From the NCBI RefSeq assembly GCF_030052815.1, contig NC_079510.1, positions 32,193,823 to 32,257,822 on the forward strand: DNA of 64,000 nt, given 5' to 3'. The stretch's first letter is position 1; each line of letters opens with the position of its first letter. Positions 23,880-33,619 of this stretch are shown piece after piece. Position numbers and translations under genes: made by a program. The notes beneath the pieces were generated by a model. It saw nothing but the letters and a program-made list of their open reading frames with translations. It had not been told where the DNA came from and did no database searches. This DNA is from Hevea brasiliensis. Taxonomy: Eukaryota; Streptophyta; Magnoliopsida; Malpighiales; Euphorbiaceae.

Positions 23880-25400
23880 TCTAAAGAAATGTTGTGTTTT
23901 TATCATAGTGGGACTAAATGGTGTGCCTATCTAGTGCAAGACACGAGTACTTAAAGGTAAATTATGACAGCATAGCTATCCTAGATGGGAGAGAGGGTAC
24001 CATTGCTAGCGGTCATCAATGAGTAGCCCAGTCAGAGTATGTATATAATATTAGTGGGTTCAAAAGAGATGAGAGATTAGGGAAGTCTAGTTTGTTGGGA
24101 TGTACCATAGTAACTATGCAATATTCTCGATATTTATGCTGTAAGCTGTAGATTATAGTACTAACATGAGATTATTGTGTAGAGCTGTGTGCTTCCCTGC
24201 GATGTTCCATGATAAAAGGGTTTGCAAGTAACCTCTGGTTTGGCATAGATATGCCAGAATAGAGTTCTATATCTACAGAGAAGTTGGGAACTCATAGTTA
24301 GGGGTTTAAAACCCTTGAGTTAGAATATCAAAGGCCACAGTTGTGTGGTAGCTAAATCAGTGACTTGATTGCCCTAGCATGAGCTAGAGTTATATCAGAA
24401 GTTACCATAAGATTAGAGGTTTCAATATAGTCGTAAGTAAAGGTAACACCTACATAGTGAGATCATCTGGTCTCTAACATAGGGTCTTAGATTGTTTTGG
24501 CATTACAATGGACATTTTGCCTAAAATTTAGTAAAAATAATATTTTCTTTGTGTGGTAACAAGGCGCTGAGTATGACTTTGCTCCCCTAAAAAGGAGATC
24601 GGATGTTATGAATAGTGTTCATAGCTTTTGAAATGATGCTTTATGGAGTTTGCAGTATGATAAAGAGCAGATACCTTGACATGGCTGTGGCAAGGTGACA
24701 TAAGCAGTACTTCTTTTGCAGTTAATTGTGATATAGGGTATGGTCTTATGTTTTTAAGAAAGACAGAAGGTTACTACTGTTGATGGTGACCTACAGAATA
24801 ATATCCGAAATGGGTCTATAGAGTGTGGTAGAGAGTTGTTGGATCATGTATCCTGGAAAGGGTACAAGTTCCATTGTAGGAGCCATAAGTGATCAGATCA
24901 TGATAGATGTAATGCCTTTGATTTGAATGATGGGTTTGGGTACCCAGTATCTTAAGTTTTGGCTAAGTGAGTGGATATAAGAAAATAGAATCCCTATAGA
25001 TCCCCTCCTCAAGATAGTAGAGGGTAGCATGTAGTATAAAGGACAGAAATAGAGATCACATAGTGAATGCATGGCTACTATTACTTGAGTTCCTTCTTAG
25101 CTTCTTATTGATCAAGACAAGAGTATACTATAAGTAAAAGAAAGGATAAGGATAGAAATTAGCATAAATAAATCATAAAATATGTATATATATAGAAGAA
25201 GTGCAGAAGAAAAAGATAAAATAGTTAGTTTAAATGTAGCAGGAGAAATAACACGAATGCTAATGGAAGTGCTAGTTAGAGTGGTCTGAGGACCAATTTT
25301 AAATAACACCAAGGTGTAGATGATTGATAGAGACAGTGAAAAGGTATAAGTTTTTAGCATGGCAAGAAAGAGAATAAAGCTAAAGAATAAAATAGTCAAA
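23880..25400 (+). repeat. Non-coding internal segment shared with the element at 49-52 kb
   Basis: This stretch has no frame of length on the plus strand and no recognised domain. It aligns by eye, with about 60-75% identity in blocks, to about 50,195-51,480 of the giant-LTR element. Paired blocks include GGGATGTACCATAGTAACTA (about 24,097) with GGGATGTATCATAGTAACTA (50,485), TAGAATATCAAA (24,321; 50,707), GGCATTACAATGGAC (24,498) with GGTATTGCAATGGAT (50,890), and GGTCTGAGGACCAATT (25,282) with GGTCAGAGGACCAATT (51,353). The order and spacing are kept. It could be badly decayed coding DNA or an element-specific untranslated region; I cannot tell which. Confidence 0.65.
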
Positions 25401-25539
25401 GTTTGATTTTGGGTAAGAGAAAAAGAGTCGGCTCAATAATAAATTGAAAAGCCCAGATTAGGATAAGATTAGGAATAGTAGAGTTAAGATACAGAGGAGG
25501 CAAATTAGGTTCTAGAAAAGGTAAACGAGGTAAACAGAA

Positions 25540-26950
25540 GGGTAAGGATATGGAGAGCATCTCATTCTCAGGACATATGGTCTCTAGTGAAGGTATTCGG
25601 GTGGACCTTAAGAAAATTGAAGCAATAACTGATTGGCTTAGGCCTACTACAGCCACCGAGGTACAAAGTTTTATAGGCCTAGCAAGTTACTACAGGCATT
25701 TTGTGTAGAATTTCTCTAGAATAGCAGCTCCTTTAACGTGGTTGACTCGAAAAAATGTCCCATTTTTCTGGTCAGATAAATGTGAGAAAAGCTTCCAGAA
25801 GCTTAAGGATTGTTTAACTACAGCTCCTGTGTTGACTTTGCAAATGAGTGAAGAAGGGTATAAGTGTATTGTGATGGTTCTAGAGTTAGGTTGGGGTGTG
25901 TCTTGATGCAGCATGGTAAAGTAATGGCTTACACTTCAAGGTAATTAAAAAAGCATGAGAAGAACTACCCCACTCATAATATGGAAATGGTGGCTGTAGT
26001 CTTTACACTAAAAATTTAGAGGCATTTCCTATATAGTGAAATGTGCAAAATATACACCGATCATAAAAGCTTAAAGTATATTTTTCAACAAAGGGATTTA
26101 AATTTGAGGCAGAGGAGATGGATGGAGTTTTACGCAGCTGGTTACATAAGACAGGCAAGAGTTGGTACAATGACCTCATGGCAAAAAGTAGATTAGAAGC
26201 TTATAATATCATGGAACTAAGAGCTACAAGTTCTTTTATCATGAAGAAAATTCTTGCTAATGCTTCAATAGCCAAATAGGATCAACAATTTTTTTAATAA
26301 GGTGCATGCAAAGGTAGTTATTTCAGAAGGGCGCTTAATAAGACATTATATGGTAGGATGTGTAGATCCCCTCTATGTTAGACAGAAGTTGGAGAGGCAA
26401 GAGTACATGATTTAGATTTGATGCAGTACACTTCAGAGATAGTTTCTTTAATTAGGGAACGTTTAAAGACAACTTTCAGTAGGCAGAAAAATTATGCAGA
26501 TCCAAGGCGGAAAGATGTAGAGTTTGCAATGGGTAACTATGTGTTTTTGAAAGTTTCTCCTTTGAAAGGGATTATGAGATTTGGAAAGAAAGGTAAGTTG
26601 GCATCCTGTTACATAAGACCTTTTGAGATCACGGATAAAGTGGGAGCAATTTCCTATTAGTTGGAGTAGCCACTAAACCTTTCTCATATCCACCTAGTAT
26701 TCCACATTTCTATACTTAGGAAGTATGTTCCCAATCATTCCCATGTACTACAAGCAGACACAGTAGATTTAAATGAGAATTTAACCTTTGAGGAGTAACC
26801 AGTAGCCATAGTAGACTATCAGATGAGACAGCTTCAGTTAAAGCAGATCCCTATGGTTAAAGTCCTATGGAGGAGTCAATATGTGGAGGAATACACTTGG
26901 GAGTCAGAGCGGGATATGTACAACATGTACCCATATTTATTTGATATGTA
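25540..26950 (+). pseudogene. Pol remnants of the chromovirus (RT end, RNase H, integrase end, chromodomain-like)
   Basis: From about 25,560 a frame reads GHMVSSEGIRVDLKKIEAIT, then WLRPTTATEVQSFIGLASYY and RHFV-stop-NFSRIAAPLTWLTRK: the thumb/connection end of RT. It continues with FFWSDKCEKSFQKLKDCLTT and broken RNase H to about 26,150. The integrase core is missing. From 26,418 an open piece of 80 codons (SFLIRERLKTTFSRQKNYAD-like, then GNYVFLKVSPLKGIMRFGKK) is the integrase C-terminal GPY region. At 26,850-26,950, VKVLWRSQYVEEYTWESERD followed by MYNMYPYLF is the chromodomain-type tail that directs chromovirus insertion. Large internal deletions make it non-functional. Confidence 0.8.
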
Positions 26951-27015
26951 ACTCTGTGTCATTATTCTGCCTTGTGTAAAATTCGAGGATGAATTTTTTT
27001 ATAAGGGAAGAAGAA

Positions 27016-28042
27016 TGTAACACTCTGAATTTTTAAATAATTATTTTATGTATAATTATATAATTTTTGACTAGTTTGGCAGGCCCTGGAGGGGCCATAT
27101 GATATTGATGAGATATGGTTATGGTAGATGTATTTTAGAAGTGTTATTTGGATCATTTTGCAGGTTAGATAGGTCCTAAGTATATGGAAAATTCTGCTGG
27201 ATTTTCGGTAAAACTTAGTATGTCCTTTGAAATTCAAAGTTTTGTTTTAAGTAAATATTAATCAGTTTGCAATGTAATTATTTAGGTGATTCAAGTTAAC
27301 TCTTCTCCTCAGCTCAATCACCTCAGTAATCTCCGGTTAATCTATGAGTATATATTGATTTTATTTACAATTTCAATATTATTGTTATTATATGTCACAG
27401 CATGCCCATGCATCACTTATAGATATATGTATGAGCTACTATAGGCATGCTTTGTGTTGCATCTTTACTTGATGGTTTAATGTGGGTGTCACCTAGGGTA
27501 ATTTGGAGCTGTGTGCATATGTCGGTGTGCGTATGGTGTATTGGTGGTGGATATGGGTAGGATGGGCAAATCGGCTTGAGTTAGTCTCACTTGAGGCCTA
27601 ATCCTTTTGTGATAAGTTGGGGTGAGTACGACTTTGAGTTGATCTCGCTGACCCCCACACTTGGATTGTAAGAGAAAGCCTAGCTTCAGTTGATCTCACT
27701 AACGGGCCTTGGATTAAGAGAGTTGTATAGGGAATCAGCTCTCATATTATATTTATACTGGTGTGACATATAGGTGTGTGAGTACTCCAAATTATTCTTT
27801 GTGTGAGTATTGTTGAAATTGCTGATTTATGCCGCATTTCATTCTTAGGGATGCATTAGTACTAGATAGTTATAAAAATTGTATGTAAAATTAATATTTT
27901 ACTCTATGAGTCGAACGCTTACTCCTATTCACTTTTTTTTTTTAGGCACAGGAGGATTCTTACTTATGTTTAACCAATTTCCTACCTCGCAAGTCTCTTA
28001 GTTGTTCTATCTATGTTTGTGTTGTAAATTTTGAAAGTTCTA
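27016..28042 (+). repeat. Truncated 3' LTR of the chromovirus
   Basis: Starts TGTAACACTCTGAATT after a purine tract and follows the 5' LTR to GAAAGTTCTA, after which the match ends abruptly in unrelated AT-rich DNA. About 1,027 of 1,444 bp remain. Differences from the 5' copy are mostly transitions. Confidence 0.8.
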
Positions 28043-28250
28043 GCTACATATATAAATTAACATTTAAAATTTTTGTAAAAAAAAAATTTAAATTTAAACT
28101 AAAAATTTAGTGTCATTTTAAATGGAATTAGGATAGCATTTGAGAAGAAAGCTATATAGCAGTAGGCACCTTTTCTCCATTGTCCAGCAACCACCGTTGT
28201 AGTCGGTGGTCTTGTGTGTTAGACAATATACAGAGAAAGAATTCATATAT

Positions 28251-28965
28251 TGTTAAAATATAAGAAAATGAAGAAATGACAAGAGTGAAATATATATAGA
28301 ATTGCATATATATAATTTAATATATATTATTCTATTATAGTACTTGACGCGTATATGTGTGAAATAAAATAATTATCATACTGTAATTTTCATAAATAAA
28401 TTACGAACAGATGTGTTTATTAACAAGTAGATGTGTCTGTTAATCAACAGACATGTCAATTCTTTACAAACAGTCATAACTGTTTGTATAGGTGTCTGTT
28501 AATAAATAGACATGTTTATTCTATATAAAGAGTCATAACTATTTGTGTAGGTGTTTGTTAATAAATAGATATATCTATACAAATAGTCACAACTATTTAT
28601 ATAGATAGCTTTTAATAAACAGAAATATCTATTACACAAACAGTTGTATCTATTGGAGATAGACAGATGTGTCTATCTAGTAAAGGTGTCATGACTTTTC
28701 ATTTTTTATAAATATGGATGAGTTTTTTAATCCATATATATACTACTTCTACTTCTTCTTCTTTTCTTTTAGTCTCTCTAAATTCAGTTAATATAAAGAG
28801 TTCTTAAGGGAAATCTTCAGGAGTTGCTGTCTGTAGATTTCAGGCTTTGTTGTATCCTGAAGATATATTGCCATAACCTTGCAGCAATCTACTAGGAGCA
28901 ATTAATACCTTAAAGATAGTGATTCATCACGCCTCAAAGCCTATTCTACACCCACTGTTTCAACA
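28251..28965 (+). repeat. Possible small solo LTR
   Basis: The stretch starts TGTTAAAATA and ends TTTCAACA, short imperfect inverted ends of the TG...CA kind. A pyrimidine-rich leader (CTACTTCTTCTTCTTTTC, about 28,750) follows a TATATATAC at about 28,735, as in LTR promoters. No target duplication was found, and there is no second copy in the window, so this is weak. Confidence 0.25.
28405..28670 (+). repeat. Tandem repeat, about 58-bp unit, about 4 copies
   Basis: Units built on GTGTCTGTTAATAAATAGACATGT, of which the core GTCTGTTAATMAAYAGACAT is palindromic, plus ACAGTCATAACTGTTTGT, another inverted repeat, recur at about 28,432, 28,491, 28,550 and 28,605 with increasing divergence. Each unit could fold into two small hairpins. 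No coding capacity. Confidence 0.7.
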
Positions 28966-29274
28966 GTCACCACCACGGCCTTCATTACCTTCAAGAGAAT
29001 TACCCCAAAAATAGATTTATAAGAAGACATCCATGAGTAACAAATGGCTCTCATGTATCTTACCATCCACAAGACATAAGAGCACCATTATAATCTCTAT
29101 CTAGGCATAGAAGTGTTATAATCTTGAAAGTGATTTTGAAATCAATACTGGATTTTGTTAGAAGGGTTAATAATTCTAAATCTAAACCCATGATTTAGTT
29201 TTGTGGAGCAAACTTAACCCAGTTGACTCAAGCAACTATGGAACTAAAAATACCATTTTGGAAAACGCTTGGAA

Positions 29275-29276
<2 letters not shown>

Positions 29277-29313
<37 letters not shown>
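29277..29313. repeat. (AT)n microsatellite
   Basis: About 18 uninterrupted AT units. The flanks are unremarkable AT-rich spacer; 29,480-30,300 beyond it holds no recognised feature. Confidence 0.95.
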
Positions 29314-29317
<4 letters not shown>

Positions 29318-30339
29318 ACTCATACCGATGATTGCGAGAGTCAACAGGTTCATCAAAGGAACATAGAAGACTCTGGAAAAAAGTTGTTAAAAGTAAAAAT
29401 TCCAGTATCACTGAATATTAAAGCCTCTTATCAAGGGCTTTAAGTGGATATTTTATAATAGGATTTGGAGTTTGAGACTTCTAAGGTAACCAAGTATACT
29501 CTCCAATCTTCATAATTAATAAATTATAATATTTGGCTTTGTTAACAACATATTGCCTTTGGTGTTAAAAGATAAAACCTTTCATGTTGAAAGGAATTAG
29601 CCGATAGTAGCAAATGATAAAAACTTATTGTATTTTTGTAATTTTATCCAATTCTTTTAGTTTTAGTAGAATTGGTTAAGATTTTTAAACTTGTTAAAAT
29701 TTTATCTAATTTTCGTCAATTGGATTTTGAACTTTATTTTTTGACTTATTTCCTGCTATCATTAAAATTCAACATTACTATATTTATCAACACTTTCATA
29801 ATTTCATTTTGATAATTATTAAAAATTTGTTGGTAGTGAGAAAAAAAAGTAGTTAATAGTGTTGGTAAAATTGGATCAGCCAAAGAATGAAGCAGAAGAA
29901 TATGTTAAAAAAATAGATAATATGACAACAAGTTTTCAAATTTTTGAAAATTTTGAATAAATTTTGTATATTTTAAAATTTTGGTCAATTCTTTTGAGAT
30001 TAAAAAGATTAGATAAAATTACAAAAATGACGATAAGATTTAGCTTTTATTAGTCAATAAGCGTCATAATTAAAAGATTTTAACAATATTGTCTCAAATG
30101 TTTGGTAAAATGTGGATGCTATTATTATTACTTTTGACATTATATCTAATATTTGTTACAGCGATGTTCTATCCCAGTGTAAATCTATTGATATTAAATT
30201 ATGTAATTATGTTTATTCTTGTATTTTTTTTTTTTAATTTTCTTTCTTAATGTTGTTAGTGAAAATAAAACCTCGAAAATTAACCTATGTTTTATACTTA
30301 AGAAATGACAGATAGCGAAATTCTGCATCCAAAAAAAGC

Positions 30340-31445
30340 AAATTGAAGAAGAACACGTACAGATGAAGGGAGATCCTCCATGATCATCTCTTCAAGTTTT
30401 TGAGCCCTCTTACTATTGTCTTTAGCTATTTATGAACATAACAAAACAGCATAAAATGGAAAATTTAAACACACTGTATAATGTCATTAAAAGGAAGCTA
30501 ATAACTCAGAGCAAAAATGCCCTTGTTGCTTGGAAGGAAAGGCCCTTACCACATTGAGACTTGAGAGCATCTGCCAAAGAGCATTACCTTTACATTCGCA
30601 ATCAACATCATAAGGTTCCTAAGATTCACGTCATTTTGGAGAAAAATCTCCCTGCACACCACTGGGACATAAACTTTGTTGATCTTATAAAAAGTTAGGA
30701 TTAGCGTTAGAGAGATTTGCTTTGACATTGATATGATGTTGCAAGATTCAAAGTCATGAGTATATCTCGGTCCGTAAGAGAAAAGAAATCGATACAGATT
30801 AATCGGTTGAATTACGAACATCTCCGTGAATTGTATATGAACATCATATTATGCAATGGCTTAAGGCATGCACAATCTAATACTTCAAATGAAAGGAAAT
30901 CACAATGATAATTAGAAGAGTAAAAGAATTCCCTCCCTAGGTCTTTGTACGGATCTAGCTAGGTTAAAAATTCCATATGGGTTAATCAAATCGCTAGACG
31001 ATCACCAGTGCACTGGTGAAAGTTATGAAGATGAAAAGAAATCAGAGTTCTGATGTAGCTGCACAAGTGCCAAATTCAATAGATAAGAAACCTCAGCAGG
31101 CTTCTAACTGAAACAAAAAATGGTTCTTGCATTGTAATCCTTGGCCTGCAGATGCATGTGATCAATCTCATTTTAAAGATGACCTGCAACAAAAAAAATG
31201 TGTGCGTTGGTGAGCATGCGCTTGGTGTTCAGAGAGATTGGGGAAGAGAGGGATGAGAGTTCTTTATAGAGAGAAACAGCCATGCACGGTCGAGGTCGGA
31301 GGGGAGTTCTGTCGAGGAAAGATGGGAACTACCGAGCTTTGTGTAGCTTCATACATATGCATCACCAGGCACCATCTTTCCTGCGACAGAAACCCCACTG
31401 TGCCCTCTCTTTCGACGTATGATAGAAACTCTCTTCTTAATGTGA
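30340..31445 (-). ncRNA. Candidate primary transcript of the 31.3 kb MIR locus
   Basis: Inferred transcript running minus from about 31,445, roughly 30 bp after the TATA box. The foldback lies in its first 150 bases. Further along are splice-like signals: TTGTTGCAG|GTCATC near 31,185 and GTGTGCAG|GGAG near 30,655 with AAAG|GTAATG near 30,590. The 91-codon minus frame at 30,546-30,821 crosses these signals, resembles no family I know, and is treated as non-coding. Extent and splicing are guesses; 5' RACE or RNA-seq would settle it. Confidence 0.35.
31293..31402 (-). ncRNA. MIR foldback, miR3627/miR4376-like (copy A)
   Basis: On the minus strand the 5' arm GGGGTTTCTGTCGCAGGAAA (continuing to GATGG; plus 31,373-31,397) pairs with the 3' arm CCATCTTTCC-TCGACAGAACTCCCC (plus 31,301-31,325). 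About 20 pairs are made, with one bulged C, one bulged U and one mismatch, around a loop of about 48 bases. The probable mature miRNA is 21 nt at 31,368-31,388, starting TGTCGCAGGAAAGATGG. Known miR3627 starts (U)UGUCGCAGGAGAGAUGG or ...GACGG, so about four differences. Members of this group, thought to derive from miR390, include miR4376, which targets autoinhibited Ca2+-ATPase (ACA) mRNA. Name and activity are inference until small RNAs are seen. Confidence 0.72.
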
Positions 31446-31473
31446 TGCTCTAATCCCTGCAAGACTAACACCG

Positions 31474-31484
31474 CTATATATAAA
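31474..31484 (-). promoter_or_regulatory. TATA box of MIR copy A
   Basis: On the minus strand this reads TTTATATATAGCGG, followed about 30 bp later by a plausible start region and about 75-80 bp later by the foldback. The layout parallels the two copies near 58.5 kb. Confidence 0.6.
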
Positions 31485-31489
31485 CACAT

Positions 31490-33018
31490 GTCCTCTGGCA
31501 ATTTGTGCGCCCAATAGTAAGAAATGACATTATCATAGATTATTGATGATGATGCATAAAGACAGACTCAGGAGACGATTCTTAAGAACATAGAGGGGCT
31601 TAACTCATCCTTAATGGGATATTAACATATCCTTCTCAATACTTATAAGACGCTAATATGGATCGAAGAGGTTCTGATATTATTTTAAGAAAATAAAGCA
31701 GATTTAACTCTTTCTAAAAAATAAATACGACGGAGGAAGAGTGTTTAAATTTTTATGAAAAGCACATTATCCCCATACCAAATTGATATATGATATTAAC
31801 AATAATAATGCTGAATATATAAATAAAAGAGTGGAAGATTTATAAGATCTTTTGTGGACCTTATTACTAGGAATATGACAAGCTAAATACCTCAATATAT
31901 ATGCTCCTTTTTGCCGATGGTTTAGTCAAATTAGTGCAGGGTCCAGTTAATAGTACATATATGATGTGATCTTCATCCTCGGTTCATGTATATGTTGAAG
32001 AATCTAACGTGCATCATGATCATATATATCATGAAGAGTTATGACCAGAGTGGTCTTTGACCCTAGATCGCAAGCCAACACAATAAGAGTCCAAGGTACA
32101 TATGTGAACCCAATTTAATATCTGATACTTTCCTAAGGTTGAACTGCTTTTCTTTTTTCTAGTTGTTGGGTATTTGTGGTCAAAATTTCACTTTAAAACT
32201 TCTAAGAATCAACCTACACCTGATTTATTATAAATTTAAAATAAAAATATATAAATTTTATGTATTTTATATATCATAAATATTATATCTTGCATTTACA
32301 ATGAATTAAATTTAAGCAAGAATTTTTTTAATTTCATTATGTTTGCACTCATTTTCTCTAATATGGGTAGGCTGAAATTCAGATTCTTTGGGTTCAAATA
32401 TTTCTATAGTCTTGTCAAACTGAGAAGAATGATCTATGAGTTGATCACCATAGTTAATAAAGAGGAACTCTCTCTACTATAATGAAGTAGGCTAAAATTC
32501 TGATTTGGATTTACCCTATATTTTGATGCTTCTAGATATTGTAAATTAAGCATCCCGATTAGTAGTTTAGAGACAAATTCCATTCAGATTAGAAAAAAAA
32601 AATTAAATATTTAATTTTAAACCACTTGCAAATCAATAAAAACTGTTTTACATAGATATTAATGTAGAGGAAATTTTCCCAATGATCATGATGTTGTGTG
32701 GTTTGCTGAGTTTTTGGTGCTACAAATTTTTTTAAGACATAGAACCTCTGAAAAGCTATGACTTTGTCATGTAGAGAACCTTATAGGTAAATGCTAATAA
32801 TTTTAATTTATAGTTTCTAAAAAAGAAAAATTATAGTTTCTTTCATTTCATCTGCTTGCAATTAATATTTGGAAAACGTGCTACTTTTTTTTTTATTCAT
32901 TAGCAAGTGGGAGATTGAAATTTGACAGTATGTTTGCATTTCATAATATTTTTTAAACAGAAATGCTTTATGAATAAATTGAGTCCCATTTATTAATACT
33001 ATAACAAGTATTCGGTAT
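31490..33018. other. AT-rich spacer upstream of MIR copy A
   Basis: No gene or repeat was recognised. The part next to the MIR TATA box presumably holds its regulatory elements. It ends at GGTAT, the base before a Tat-type solo LTR. Confidence 0.4.
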
Positions 33019-33619
33019 TGATATAACTCGTCCAAAATCAAGTCAAAGTTTTAGTGTTCGATCGCAGACGCAGTAAAAAAAAGTCACAGGCTTGGTCAAA
33101 AAATCAACATATTCAAGAGGTTAAGAAAGTAGAAGGACAACCAGTTTGAGCATCAAATGGCTTAGAGCATCCGAATTGAGTATACCTTTATTTATTTTCT
33201 TTTTGATAAACTTTATTTTTATTAGAATATCTAGAAAAAAAAAAAAAAAAAAAAAAAAAAAGCTTAACATACACCGTCCAATTAAACCCAGTCAGCCGAT
33301 AAACCCATCACTCCTAACCTAGGACAACGAATGTTAAGCGTAAGCACCTAGACAAGATAACTTAAACAGAACAACACTAAACAAGCCAAGCTTTTTAGAA
33401 ACACAAAGTGCAAACAAATAACCACAAATCGCATATCAGCAACGCAAAATATGGCTCTCCAGTAAAACTCAGAACCCAAGAGCATGATCAAATGAAGGTG
33501 CTAAAATACAAAATGACCACCAGGAGAGAGCCAAGCATGAAGTGCAAAACAGGGCAGGCCCTTTGAACCATCAGCAAGGTTGACACGTCACCAAAACAGA
33601 AGTTATAAGCTCAAAACAA

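Larger units (their letters stand above)
22180..28042 (+). mobile_element. Decayed Tekay/Del-type chromovirus with truncated 3' LTR
   Basis: The 5' LTR (22,180-23,623, 1,444 bp, TGTAATACC...CATGACA) is followed by TGGTATCAAAGC (23,628-23,639), one base from the plant initiator tRNA-Met primer site. Pol pieces lie at 25,540-26,950. A purine tract ATAAGGGAAGAAGAA (27,001-27,015) precedes the 3' LTR at 27,016, which matches the 5' LTR to about 28,042 and then stops, losing the last ~420 bp. A chromodomain-like C-terminus indicates a chromovirus. Gag and most of RT and the integrase core are missing; between PBS and pol lies a 1.7 kb unrecognised segment. Confidence 0.82.

Noticed and set aside
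25112..25656. Minus-strand frames of 95 and 86 codons
   Set aside because: They are antisense to the decayed chromovirus interior and show no domain.
28251..28965. Firm call of a solo LTR
   Set aside because: No target duplication and no second copy; kept only as a weak feature.
30546..30821. 91-codon minus-strand frame next to MIR copy A
   Set aside because: It crosses splice-like signals, matches no family I know and lies in the expected primary miRNA transcript.
33234..33260. Poly-A run as the tail of the LINE
   Set aside because: It is poly-A on the plus strand while the LINE is on the minus strand; the true tail is at about 33,191-33,210, next to the 17-bp TSD.
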